Source: Promethearchaeota archaeon (lineage in GTDB: Archaea; Asgardarchaeota; Lokiarchaeia; Sigyniarchaeales; SOKP01). Taken from it: a stretch of DNA of 44,685 nucleotides. This document shows, in pieces, positions 25,168-34,128 of the stretch. The stretch spans positions 1 through 44,685 of the forward strand of contig SOKP01000012.1 in the NCBI GenBank assembly GCA_004375715.1, read 5' to 3'. The notes beneath the pieces were generated by a model. The model searched no databases. It had not been told where the DNA came from and worked only from the letters and a program-made list of their open reading frames with translations. Position 1 is the first letter of the stretch, and every line of letters begins with the position of its first letter. Position numbers and translations under genes: made by a program.

Positions 25168-26367
25168 TTAAAATTGATGCAATTTCACTCCACAGTTTTT
25201 ACAGCGACTATCAGTTAAATCTTTAAAACAGTGCTCATGGTAAAGGGTTTTGCAATTATCACATCTTAAGATATTTTGCCCTTCCTCAAATATAAAATTA
25301 CACACCGGGCACGAGTTAAACATATCATCCGAATCTAAATCGTTAAAATTGATTAGTTCTACATGTGAAAGTTCGGGTGGTTTAGGGTCTTTTTTAGATT
25401 TTATTCTTGGTCTAACAAGAGAGGTGAGCTTTTGAACTTGAGATACTTCAGTTGGAATTTTTAACAAATAAAAGCAATGAGGACATCGAACAGTTCCCGC
25501 TTGTTTCATTTTGATGTCTTTTTGGGAATTAGCCCAAGAAGATAAGCAATGAATATGATACGGAGCTTGACAATTTGGGCAATAGCGACCGCTAACATAA
25601 AAGGAACTCTTAGTGTAGGGATTTAAATTTGAAAAGCAGATCGAGCATTTTTTATAATCTACTAAGCCTCTTATCTGTAACAAACGTTGTTCTTGATCTT
25701 TTGTCAAATCTTGGACTCTTAAAAGATCAGCTGATATTTTTCTAAGAAAAGCAGGATTCTCAATAACTGAGGATGCTCCATCGCCATAAGTTTTAATATT
25801 AGATCCTGCTAAGTCATGAGCCGCTTGTAGTAAAGATTGAGCGTCATTATTGTAATAATAATTTCCCCCTGTGAGGTCGCTCATCCTTTTTAAGATATTG
25901 AGAGGAGAAAGTTCACCCAATCGAAATGTATCTATTTTTACGTTTAATCCTTGAGCTAAACGTGCCATTTTCAATGGATCAATAGAAGTCGTAGTAAAAT
26001 TGCCATCCGAAATAACAAGGATTCGAGGAATTTTAGCGGCGATCTTCCGTAATTCAGAAATAATTAATTTTATAGAAAGCCCTAAGGCTTCTCCCAAAGC
26101 AGATTTTCCCGAAACTTCTAAAACATCTAATACTTCAAAAAGTTTATTTTTATCGTTTGTAAAATCTATTATTTTTTTTGGCTTATTCGAAAAATTTATA
26201 ACTGCAAACGCGCTCGAGGAATCTTGAACAATTCTCTCACTAATTAACTTTTTTAAAGCATCAATACTACAAGTTAATCGATTTGGGGTGTAATCTGCGC
26301 GATACATCGATCTGGAGGTGTCGATGCAAACAACTATGTTTTCAGGATGAAATTCTTGAGATGCCAT
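25168..26367 (-). CDS. VWA-domain protein with two C-terminal C4HC3 zinc fingers (Ssl1/p44-like layout)
   Basis: The 399-residue protein begins with a von Willebrand A domain (residues ~10-200). Its metal site DTSRS (DxSxS) lies near 17-21, and VISDGNFTT holds the distal Asp. SRSMYRADYTPNRLT recalls the start of the TFIIH subunit p44/Ssl1. The first finger, at about 243-302, has C-x2-C-x18-C-x2-C-x4-H-x2-C-x20-C-x2-C. The second, at 353-392, has C-x2-C-x12-C-x2-C-x4-H-x2-C-x8-C-x2-C. Both are C4HC3 arrangements of PHD or RING-like type. A VWA followed by a C-terminal cross-brace finger is the order seen in p44. Roles as a scaffold, a ubiquitin-type ligase or a transcription/repair factor are all possible. 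It is divergent from an Arf-like GTPase. Confidence 0.75.
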   Translation of the reverse strand: MASQEFHPENIVVCIDTSRSMYRADYTPNRLTCSIDALKKLISERIVQDSSSAFAVINFSNKPKKIIDFTNDKNKLFEVLDVLEVSGKSALGEALGLSIKLIISELRKIAAKIPRILVISDGNFTTTSIDPLKMARLAQGLNVKIDTFRLGELSPLNILKRMSDLTGGNYYYNNDAQSLLQAAHDLAGSNIKTYGDGASSVIENPAFLRKISADLLRVQDLTKDQEQRLLQIRGLVDYKKCSICFSNLNPYTKSSFYVSGRYCPNCQAPYHIHCLSSWANSQKDIKMKQAGTVRCPHCFYLLKIPTEVSQVQKLTSLVRPRIKSKKDPKPPELSHVELINFNDLDSDDMFNSCPVCNFIFEEGQNILRCDNCKTLYHEHCFKDLTDSRCKNCGVKLHQF

Positions 26368-26541
26368 TCGGACAAATTCACTTTTACTAAAGCCCGTAAT
26401 TACTTCTAATTTTTATATGAAACAAATAGAATAAAAAATTATGTTTTTCCACAAAACTAAAATTTTATTAATTAGATATTTTACTATAAAATTAAGTTAC
26501 ACTATAAATTAAAGTAAAATTGATATTAAATCCGATGTATC

Positions 26542-27750
26542 ATGTCTGAAGAGGAGACAAAAAGCGTTGTGATTAAAGACTTTTTCAAAAGGTCTGTAAT
26601 AATCAACGAATTAGATGAAGTGTTGAAATTCAAACCAGATTCGTTAATTGGAATTGATCAAATTTCCTCAGACAAATTAATAGAAAATAACATAAAAACC
26701 ATCGAGGAACTAGCGAAATTATCGATCGAAAGTCTTCCAACTATTGAAGAAATTCCTCCTAAAATCCTTCAGAAATGGGTAAGGATCGCACAAGTACTTG
26801 AAAAAGCAATCAGAGAGAAAATTAAAACGCATAAGAAAATTTTGATGATAGGTTTGGATAATGGGGGAAAAACGAGCATTTTAGCAGTTCTCCAAGATAA
26901 ATTTTCAATTATTAAGTCTCTTCTCCCCACAAGGGGAGTTAAACGCGTAAGACTGGACTTTTTTGGTTACCCGATACTTAGTTGGGATTTAGGAGGTCAG
27001 GTCCAATATCGAGAAAAACTTTATTTTAACAGACCGGAATTATTCTTTACTGAAGCCGATTTGATACTTTACGTTATTGACACCCAAGATAATGATAGAT
27101 TTGCTGAAGCTGCAAATTACTTCCGTCAAGTATTAAAAGCATTGATTGAATTAAATGAATTTCCTCCAATCTTAATAGTACTCTCAAAAAGCGATAAAGA
27201 TATTCGCACTTCTCTCGAATGGCAAAATAATGTAACTGCGATAAAAAATAAATTCAATAACATTATGGGCGAATATGAAAATTATTCAATCAGCTATTCT
27301 GATACGACTATATATCAGAAAGAGACTATAATGCAAATGTTCAGCGTAGCTCTGAAATTAGTTTCTGAAACTTCAGAGATAATTGAGAACATCATAGAGG
27401 ATTTTACTCATACTATTGAAGGTAAAGCTGCAAGCTTAATTTCGATGGATGGTTTAATCTTTGGAAGCTTCACGAGCTCAGATCTTGATGAAGCCTTGTT
27501 AAATAATACAGCACTAATTATGCAAACCCTTTCGAACTTTCATACTTCGATAGGATTAACTAGAGAATCTTCAATAACACTTGATTTTCCCTTGAATGGA
27601 TTCTCTATTCGAGGAGAAAAACTTTTTGAATATTCTGAGCTAAAAATACCAGTATATTTGTGGTTGCTTAGTGAAAGCTTTGAGCTATTAAAGGAGAAAA
27701 TCGATTACTTCAAGCAACAGCTGCTACCTTTGATTAATTTGTTCCTTTAA
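26542..27750 (+). CDS. Arf-like small GTPase with N-terminal helical (HhH-like) and C-terminal roadblock-like domains
   Basis: The 402-residue multi-domain GTPase begins with about 95 residues of paired helices (DQISSDKLIENNIKTIEELA, then IEEIPPKILQKWVRIAQ), resembling a helix-hairpin-helix. The G domain follows. The P-loop GLDNGGKTS is at about 104-112, the Arf-family G3 WDLGGQ at about 148-153, and G4 is SKSD instead of NKxD at about 215. The final 120 residues (ASLISMDGLIFGSF, then ALIMQTLSNFHTSIGL) look like a roadblock/longin-like module. The WDxGGQ motif places it with Arf/SR-beta-type GTPases. No myristoylation site is evident. Such fused GTPases are typical of Asgard archaea; the signalling partner is unknown. 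Confidence 0.85.
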   Translation: MSEEETKSVVIKDFFKRSVIINELDEVLKFKPDSLIGIDQISSDKLIENNIKTIEELAKLSIESLPTIEEIPPKILQKWVRIAQVLEKAIREKIKTHKKILMIGLDNGGKTSILAVLQDKFSIIKSLLPTRGVKRVRLDFFGYPILSWDLGGQVQYREKLYFNRPELFFTEADLILYVIDTQDNDRFAEAANYFRQVLKALIELNEFPPILIVLSKSDKDIRTSLEWQNNVTAIKNKFNNIMGEYENYSISYSDTTIYQKETIMQMFSVALKLVSETSEIIENIIEDFTHTIEGKAASLISMDGLIFGSFTSSDLDEALLNNTALIMQTLSNFHTSIGLTRESSITLDFPLNGFSIRGEKLFEYSELKIPVYLWLLSESFELLKEKIDYFKQQLLPLINLFL

Positions 27751-27782
27751 CATATTTATACCTTAAATTCCAATATTTCTAC

Positions 27783-27992
27783 TTACACTTCAAGTTCTTT
27801 TTTTGCTGAAAGTAAAAATTCGGTACTTTTATCCATCATCTCGATGGCTTTATCTAGATTTTCTACGACAGTAAGTAAATTTTTCTCTCTTGCTATTTCT
27901 CTCCATTTTATAAAACTATCTTTATGAGATTCGTTGTGATTCGCCCAATGTTCGCATAATTTGGAAAGTTTTAATATTTGTTTATCTACCAT
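27783..27992 (-). CDS. Small His-rich helical protein next to cdhA
   Basis: The 69-residue helical protein has the segment LCEHWANHNESHKDSF at about residues 12-27, in which Cys, three His and Asn are spaced as possible metal ligands. The rest is amphipathic helix (DKAIEMMDKSTEFLLSAKKEL). Similar short HWxxHNxxH proteins are known to me as unnamed domains in anaerobes. It lies 94 bases downstream of cdhA in the same direction. A nickel or other metal-handling role for CO dehydrogenase is a guess from motif and context only. Confidence 0.6.
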   Translation of the reverse strand: MVDKQILKLSKLCEHWANHNESHKDSFIKWREIAREKNLLTVVENLDKAIEMMDKSTEFLLSAKKELEV

Positions 27993-28086
27993 AATATTAT
28001 CTTTATAATTAATTGTGCAACTAAAAAAAAAGTGATTATTAAAGTTGTTATTCTAATTTTAAAATAAGAAAAAAAAAATGAATTAA

Positions 28087-30432
28087 TTATCGACATATTC
28101 TCTTCAAAAGGGTAGGATCGATTATTTCTTTGGGTTGCCAATCTTTTTCCTTAAGATATTCGTGAATTTCTGTTTTCAAATTAATGGGAATATCAGCTTC
28201 GACCCGAATGAATTTTTCCAAATCGTTTGGAAAGTCTACTCCCTTATATTTTCGCTCCAAATCAATCCAATGAGATAATTTAATCATGCGACCTTTACTA
28301 TTATCAGCAGGTCTTAATACTAATTTTGCTACGAGGCAAATTGCTTGTTCTATTGATTCTGCGGTTGTCAAAAGATGCTCAGGTGCAGGTCCGATCAAAT
28401 GATTCTCAGTTCCATCCCTAGCGTTGTAAACTCTCCATGAATCTTCGTCATCAGATCGACCAATGTATAGTCTTCTATATTCTGCTGCATGTGGTCCAAT
28501 AACTGCGGGTATACCCAAACCGTTTGCCATACTTGCAATACTAGCTGCTTTTTGAGAATAAGCCCCCCAAGCAACCCCAACGGCTCCTACACGATTTAAT
28601 ATGTAATCTGCAATTTCTTCATAATTACCCCTTAGAGGTCTTCTAGCGAATATGTTAGCAACTTTACAAGTTGCTCCTGCAATATGAGCGTCCGCTACAC
28701 AGGATCCAACATTTACGATACAACCTCTATCAAAATCTCCAGGATAACGGTCATAAATGGTTTTACCTTCCTCGTCTTTAACCAAACCGATGTCCATGGC
28801 AGCACAACCGCTTACGAGAACGATATAATTACGTTTACAGAATTCTTCAGCCATCAAATGTAATTCTTGAATTTCGTGAGAATAGTTGCTGCAACCAATT
28901 AATGCTACAATTCCAGGAATTTCACCTAAAACGATTGGAGCGCCAACATTTCGTATTTCCGTGTCGAGAATAGGTCCCCTTCCAGAACGACAATTATATT
29001 TTTCGTTTTTAATATAATCTCTTGCTCCATGGTTTATTAAAGTAAGAGGAGAAACATTTTTCATGCAATCCTCTTCGCACCTTCCACAACCGAGACATTC
29101 ATGAAATAGGTCACCTAAGAATGCAAAATTACCATCTTTTGCAAGATTAACTCCTTCTACAAGAGGGAGATCATTTGGACAATTTCTCTGACAGTTTCCA
29201 CATCCATTACACCTCATAGCCATGGATTGACAACCCTCATCATCTGGTACAGCACTCTTCCCTTTTCTTAGCGGTTTAATTTTGATCGCAGTTTCAGCTG
29301 CTACAACTCCAGCTTTAATGGGATCTAATATTAATACGCCTTGTTCTCGCCCACTTACTAAGTCATCAATGATTTCTGATGCAGGATCGTCAGTCCTATC
29401 AACTAAACCTCCCATAACTTTTGCGTTAGTTGTAATATAAGGTGCTCCGACAGCTTTAGCTTCTTCAAATGTCCTTAAATTAACACATTGCTCATCAACC
29501 ATGACAACATCCGCAAAACCTAAGCGAATGTAAGGAATTTGTCTTGAAAAAGAACCAATAACTTTAGCACCTTCGAAATATCGAGTTAAATCGTGAGCAG
29601 TACAACAAATTGCTCCTACATCGATTTTTTCATCGTAATTTTTTTCTCGCATATAATCAACTAACTCTACTCCTGGAGCTACGTTGTGTCCAATCATAAG
29701 AATTGTTGCTTTATTTGTATCCATTGTTCCCATACCAAGTTCAACAATTGGAACATCTGGATCACCTATTGGCATTCCGTAGGCTACCATTTGCGCTACA
29801 TCAGAAACTTCCATTCCAACAGTATCGCATAGACCAGCTAAGAAGCTTTTCGCTTCAAAATCAAGATTACTTGATTCTTGGCCAGTATGACCAGCAGATA
29901 AAAGTTGAGTGATGGTAAAGTGAACCCAATTCATTGCAGTTTCTAAATCCTCGAGATTTTCAGGTTTCATGCCAACAATTAATCGAGTCATTGGCATTTC
30001 AACGGCAATGCTATTTCCCATGTTTAGAGGAACATTTCCGTATTTCTCTTTTAGCCAATGGAGTAAATGATCACCATGTGATGAATGACAAGCTGCCCCC
30101 ACGCAACAAGCTATTTCGACAATTCTCGATTGTTGTGTCTCCGAGTTAATACCGCAAGCTCCCCTTCTACCTTTTGAGAGATTACATTTTCCATAAGTAC
30201 ATAAACAACAGAGGTCGCAGATAGGCATATAAAATGGTTTATATCGTTCCATGAGCTTAAAAAACCAGGATCGAAGTGTGGGAATTTCAGGTTTTGGATG
30301 GGGTCCCATTGGTTCCCATTCTGATTCATCTCCTTCGCTTATGATATTGCCAGCGGTGAATTCAAATCCTTTAATTTGCCCGAAAGGACCAGAATAGCTG
30401 TCAATTTTGATTTTTGCGCCTTTTTTTTCCAT
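28087..30432 (-). CDS. cdhA: CO dehydrogenase/acetyl-CoA synthase (ACDS) alpha subunit
   Basis: The roughly 781-residue nickel-iron-sulfur subunit oxidises or reduces CO/CO2 in the archaeal ACDS complex. N-terminal cysteines PICDLCCLCTYGKCNL with ACGIN at about 75-100 bind cluster B/D irons. Two ferredoxin-type motifs, CNGCGNCQRNCP at about 407 and CLGCGRCEEDC at about 444, identify the archaeal CdhA rather than bacterial CooS. Cluster C residues follow in GIVALIGCSNYSHE, SGCAAMDIG and VNVGSCVADAH. ATG 30432 is preferred (GTGGAAATT upstream) over an in-frame GTG at 30441. Other ACDS genes (cdhB, C, D, E) are absent from the window. The enzyme links the MtrH-like methyl branch to acetyl-CoA. 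Confidence 0.95.
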   Translation of the reverse strand: MEKKGAKIKIDSYSGPFGQIKGFEFTAGNIISEGDESEWEPMGPHPKPEIPTLRSWFFKLMERYKPFYMPICDLCCLCTYGKCNLSKGRRGACGINSETQQSRIVEIACCVGAACHSSHGDHLLHWLKEKYGNVPLNMGNSIAVEMPMTRLIVGMKPENLEDLETAMNWVHFTITQLLSAGHTGQESSNLDFEAKSFLAGLCDTVGMEVSDVAQMVAYGMPIGDPDVPIVELGMGTMDTNKATILMIGHNVAPGVELVDYMREKNYDEKIDVGAICCTAHDLTRYFEGAKVIGSFSRQIPYIRLGFADVVMVDEQCVNLRTFEEAKAVGAPYITTNAKVMGGLVDRTDDPASEIIDDLVSGREQGVLILDPIKAGVVAAETAIKIKPLRKGKSAVPDDEGCQSMAMRCNGCGNCQRNCPNDLPLVEGVNLAKDGNFAFLGDLFHECLGCGRCEEDCMKNVSPLTLINHGARDYIKNEKYNCRSGRGPILDTEIRNVGAPIVLGEIPGIVALIGCSNYSHEIQELHLMAEEFCKRNYIVLVSGCAAMDIGLVKDEEGKTIYDRYPGDFDRGCIVNVGSCVADAHIAGATCKVANIFARRPLRGNYEEIADYILNRVGAVGVAWGAYSQKAASIASMANGLGIPAVIGPHAAEYRRLYIGRSDDEDSWRVYNARDGTENHLIGPAPEHLLTTAESIEQAICLVAKLVLRPADNSKGRMIKLSHWIDLERKYKGVDFPNDLEKFIRVEADIPINLKTEIHEYLKEKDWQPKEIIDPTLLKRICR

Positions 30433-30671
30433 AATTTCCACGTTTGTTTTTTTTTTGAATTATAATCTATTCCAAAGATAAGTAGAACTATATATTGTGT
30501 TATTAAACAATTTATATTTTTTATTGAGAAAATAATTGTGTGAATTTAAAGATATTTAGCATATTCTAAAATACAAATTAACAATTTATTTTCAAAAAAT
30601 TAGTGTGAATTTTCATTCACTGCGTTTCATCGTTCAGATTTCTATAAGATGAAGAGATTAGAAACTACCTT

Positions 30672-31268
30672 TTAAAGAGAAGCTAAGAAATCAGATACCG
30701 CAGCGTCAGAAAGCTGTTCGTCTATTAAAGCGTTATCAATTTCTTCTGAGAGGAGATCAAATTTGTATGAACATTTCTTGCCTCCTGTTAAAACGCACTC
30801 TACTTCACTACCATCAACTTCAATTCCAAGTAGATCAAAAATACTGTTAAAAATTCCAAGATATAATAAACATAAGTTTTTAGCTAAAAGATTGCCTATT
30901 TCTTGGGTTGCTAAAGAATCGTACACATTTAGGATAATGTGGTCTTTTTTAAACATCCCTGTGAGCCCACCGTACCCCATAAGCGTTAAGCCCTCGAGAG
31001 TTCCCAAGACAACTTCCTTTTTAGTCTCCATGGGAGCATCACTCCAATCCTTGTTAGAAAAAAACTTCTCCAAAAATATTTTGCCTAGCGATTTCCCGAC
31101 CCATATCAAGATATCTTCAGCGTTTGTTCCAGCAAATTCGCAAAATTCCATTATTTCATTTGGACGGAGCATTACAAGCCTCATTTCTTTATCTTTTTCG
31201 CCTAAAAATAGATGTCCTTCTTTTTCCTCAATATTTATCTGTAATTCTTTTTTGAGCCGTTTAAACAT
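30672..31268 (-). CDS. V4R-domain protein (TRAPP/Bet3-like superfamily)
   Basis: The 198-residue protein has a C-terminal V4R pattern. GGLTGMFKKDHIILNVYDSL is followed by a helix with LCLLYLGIFNSIFDLLGIEV, then the Cys-containing beta hairpin EVECVLTGGKKCSYKF at about 156-171. V4R domains share the Bet3 fold of TRAPP trafficking complexes and also act as small-molecule sensors in bacteria and archaea. The N-terminal 60 residues are charged and hold no recognised motif. ATG 31268 is preceded by AAGGA. It sits downstream of a longin-GTPase gene in the same direction (125 bases), a setting that fits a GTPase-linked or trafficking-like role, though this is inference. Confidence 0.7.
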   Translation of the reverse strand: MFKRLKKELQINIEEKEGHLFLGEKDKEMRLVMLRPNEIMEFCEFAGTNAEDILIWVGKSLGKIFLEKFFSNKDWSDAPMETKKEVVLGTLEGLTLMGYGGLTGMFKKDHIILNVYDSLATQEIGNLLAKNLCLLYLGIFNSIFDLLGIEVDGSEVECVLTGGKKCSYKFDLLSEEIDNALIDEQLSDAAVSDFLASL

Positions 31269-31393
31269 AATTAAATCCTTTTATTCTTGTTATATCTCTT
31301 AACTAGCAATATCTTTAAACAAATTTAATATAATAGAAATTATTTTGGATAGGCTTATAAATTTATTGATACACCAAAATTTGTATAGATTTT

Positions 31394-32431
31394 CTAAGCT
31401 GAGACTAAGGTAAAAATCGTGTTTAATACTTTTTCAATATTATAACTAGTTTTAACAGATGTAAAAACAAATTTCCAATTGTTATGATGTAAACTATCAA
31501 ATTCAAAGAAGTCGATGATTTCTTTTTCTGTTCTTTTTAATTGTTCATCGTTATTGCTATTGTTATGGTTAATTAAATCAACCTTATTACCAAGGATTAA
31601 AAGAGGAATATCTTGTAGATCATTTTCGTTATATATTTTCCAAAACTCAGTTTTTGATTCGTCAAAGCGTAATTGGTTAGCAACATCGACCATATATATA
31701 ATTATATTCGTATCTTGAAGCCCAAGTAGCCATCTGTCCCTAAAGGTGTTTTGCCCTGGGCTATCCCATATTGAGAGAAGACCATCTTGTCTCTGAATAT
31801 ACTCAATGTTAAATCTTTTACTAGGTGTAAAATAATTGTCGTTAAACTTACCTGTTTTAATTCTCCTTGTAAAGCTGGATTTACCCACTTCGTCTATTCC
31901 AAAAAGAAAAACCTTTGTAAACAATCCTGAGGGATGAAAGGAAACATCATGAACTTGTTCCAGAGTTTCATCACCAAATCTTTTAATATCAATAAACAAT
32001 GTTATTAGGAAATTTTCTATTGCAATATCGTCTTTAAATGAGCAACATTTTTCGATATTTAATAGTTCATTGGACATGTCAACGAAAATTTCTCGGTAAT
32101 CGTAAGGATTATCTTCTTTTTCAAATACTAATCCGATAAGCATTTCACCATTAATGCATAAAGTATAGAGGTTCTGGTTCCCAATCAGTTGAGAAACGGG
32201 ATTACCGATTACAAACGGATTAGATTTGTCTTGCGCAGAATTTACTACACGTTCTGATTTGAGATTATCACAACAATCGTTTTCTAGGGATTCTTGATCG
32301 TGTCCTTGGATGATTTTTAACACTATATCTTTATTATCCTTCTTGTTTATATCTTCGGGATAGCTATAGATATCAAGGTTTGTTAAATCATAAGAATTTT
32401 TGCGCTTTAATAAAAAGATTTTAGATAACAC
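31394..32431 (-). CDS. Ras/Rag-like small GTPase with N-terminal longin-like domain
   Basis: The 345-residue protein has about 165 N-terminal residues with alternating strands and helices (SKIFLLKRKNSYDLTNLDIY, then LYTLCINGEMLIGLVFE and an EIFVDMSNELLN helix) as in longin or roadblock-like folds. The GTPase domain follows. The P-loop GIDEVGKSSF is at about 178, G3 WDSPGQ at about 221-226, NKVD at about 277-280, and a TSVK (SAK-like) element near 325. The WDxPGQ motif recalls Rag/Arf-type GTPases. GTG 32431 is the start, with AGGAAAATTCT upstream. Its mixed order, regulatory domain before GTPase, is the reverse of the gene at 26542. Confidence 0.82.
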   Translation of the reverse strand: MLSKIFLLKRKNSYDLTNLDIYSYPEDINKKDNKDIVLKIIQGHDQESLENDCCDNLKSERVVNSAQDKSNPFVIGNPVSQLIGNQNLYTLCINGEMLIGLVFEKEDNPYDYREIFVDMSNELLNIEKCCSFKDDIAIENFLITLFIDIKRFGDETLEQVHDVSFHPSGLFTKVFLFGIDEVGKSSFTRRIKTGKFNDNYFTPSKRFNIEYIQRQDGLLSIWDSPGQNTFRDRWLLGLQDTNIIIYMVDVANQLRFDESKTEFWKIYNENDLQDIPLLILGNKVDLINHNNSNNDEQLKRTEKEIIDFFEFDSLHHNNWKFVFTSVKTSYNIEKVLNTIFTLVSA

Positions 32432-32597
32432 AGAATTTTCCTAATCATTTATTCCCTTAAGGAAGTAAATAAAAAATGCTTAAAAAAAGTTTGGAATTAG
32501 CAGATGTTCTTTCATATAAACTTTATGCTATTGACTCCCTAATAACCAAAAAGTAGAAGCGCACCTAGTGCAAAAAAAAGCTTTTTAAAATAAATTT

Positions 32598-33992
32598 TTA
32601 AGGATCGGTATTTTCTTCTGTAGAATCGGCTTCTTGTTCTGGATCATCAGTTTGACCATCTTCAGAGGGTTCTTTTGGCTCTTTTTTTTCTTCTTTAGAA
32701 GGTTTTTCTCCAACAGGAGTCTCACAGACAGGGCATTTTGTCCAACCCGGCCTTAAACTATATCCACAACTAGCACATTCTGGCATGTCTTGATCGGATT
32801 TCCACTCAGGAATATTCAATCCCCCTCTCTTTCTTTTCTCTGCCAACTCCTGCAAGTCCTCTTCTTTCCATACTTCCATTCCCGCAGGGATTCCCGAACC
32901 GCGCTCTTCAGCTAATTTTTGCAAGTCTTCTTCATTCCAAGTAGGAAGGCTTGGTTGCGCAGCTAACCTTTTTTGAGCTTCGCTGGCGAGCTCTTCAGCG
33001 GTCCAAGACTTTAATTCTTGACCCCCAGGCGTTCTAACCCCTCCACCTGAAGGTCCAGACGCCTGTCCTCCAGAGATAGGTTGTTGTGGCGCCGGTGAAG
33101 GAAGCTGACAACATGCAGCAGATAATTTTAACAAAGCTTCAAAGCAATTTCCAAACCGAGGCTGTCCTTGGCCTTCATCGGAAATAAGGACGATACTTTT
33201 TTTTTCGGAAGGAAGAGGAACTATAATACTACAAACAGCAATGTCTGATTTACTCCTCTTGGATTCTATAGCAGTCGTAATTTTTCCCATGGAGTCGTTC
33301 AAATCAGAATCTTTCATCAAGAAATCACAAATTGGGTCGCCATGTCTTTGAAATTCTTCGTGATATTTCGATAATTGATTTTTAGTAAGTATAGAATCTA
33401 ATGAATTAATTATGGCGCTTACATAGGGAAAAATGTGAGATTTGGGTTCTTTCTGTGATTCATCTAGTTTATATCCCCTTAGATCAATGTTTCCCGTAAA
33501 AGGAGCGAACAATGGCTCTTGACCTTTTATTTTCCCATATACTGTTGTTCTCCCAACAAAACATTTTATCTCCCCATAATACGCAATAGCATTATCCATT
33601 AGTTGAACTTTGTCATGATAAGATATTCGAGGAATAGTGCGAAAAATGACATCGACCCAAGGAAGTTCTTTTACAGGAATTATGACGACACAAGTCTTAA
33701 TAATTAATTCTGATAATTTTTTAAGATATTCTTTCAGTTTTTTTTTAATTTCTTTATACTTGTCTTTTTCTAATTCAGTTTCAGCCTTTTTCATAAACTC
33801 TTTGAACTTTTCTTCATTTTTTTTGACAGAACCCCCATAGGTCTTTAAGTCTCCTACGATATTATCTTTTAAAATGAATGTAGCATCGTTTACGATTTCA
33901 TTTTGTAGTTCTGTAAGTTCTTCCACTAAATAATCACTTACATCAAAATCCAGGCTGTTTATAAAGATTTCAAACAATTTCTCTTCAGACAA
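32598..33992 (-). CDS. Unknown protein with tandem Trp-centred repeats, zinc ribbon and acidic tail
   Basis: The 464-residue protein has no recognised family. Residues 60-110 are a Lys/Glu-rich coiled-coil-like helix. Residues 100-290 form a mixed alpha/beta region (VVIIPVKELPWVDVIFRTIP). A Gln/Gly/Pro-rich linker leads to four repeats with Trp at about 330, 352, 375 and 397, a regular 22-23-residue period (SWTAEELASEAQKR, TWNEEDLQKLAEER, VWKEEDLQELAEKR, EWKSDQDM). Then comes a zinc ribbon CASCGYSLRPGWTKCPVC at 406-423 and an acidic C-terminus. The TTG start has GGAAGG upstream. The repeats could be linear binding motifs for a partner. It lies upstream of the longin-GTPase gene in the same direction. 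Confidence 0.65.
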   Translation of the reverse strand: MSEEKLFEIFINSLDFDVSDYLVEELTELQNEIVNDATFILKDNIVGDLKTYGGSVKKNEEKFKEFMKKAETELEKDKYKEIKKKLKEYLKKLSELIIKTCVVIIPVKELPWVDVIFRTIPRISYHDKVQLMDNAIAYYGEIKCFVGRTTVYGKIKGQEPLFAPFTGNIDLRGYKLDESQKEPKSHIFPYVSAIINSLDSILTKNQLSKYHEEFQRHGDPICDFLMKDSDLNDSMGKITTAIESKRSKSDIAVCSIIVPLPSEKKSIVLISDEGQGQPRFGNCFEALLKLSAACCQLPSPAPQQPISGGQASGPSGGGVRTPGGQELKSWTAEELASEAQKRLAAQPSLPTWNEEDLQKLAEERGSGIPAGMEVWKEEDLQELAEKRKRGGLNIPEWKSDQDMPECASCGYSLRPGWTKCPVCETPVGEKPSKEEKKEPKEPSEDGQTDDPEQEADSTEENTDP

Positions 33993-34128
33993 TTTTAAAG
34001 CCTTCCTATTTAGATTTAATAATCCTATAATTATAGGAACGAATTGAATATAAAAATTTATTTAAAACACAATCAATTCAGTATTAGATATTGATGAGTA
34101 ATATTTTTACAAGAGATGTAATGAGAAA

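Noticed and set aside
30763-31302. 179-codon plus-strand frame opposite the V4R gene
   Set aside because: It is the antisense of a well-supported gene; Ser/Pro/Ile-rich shadow translation without family features.
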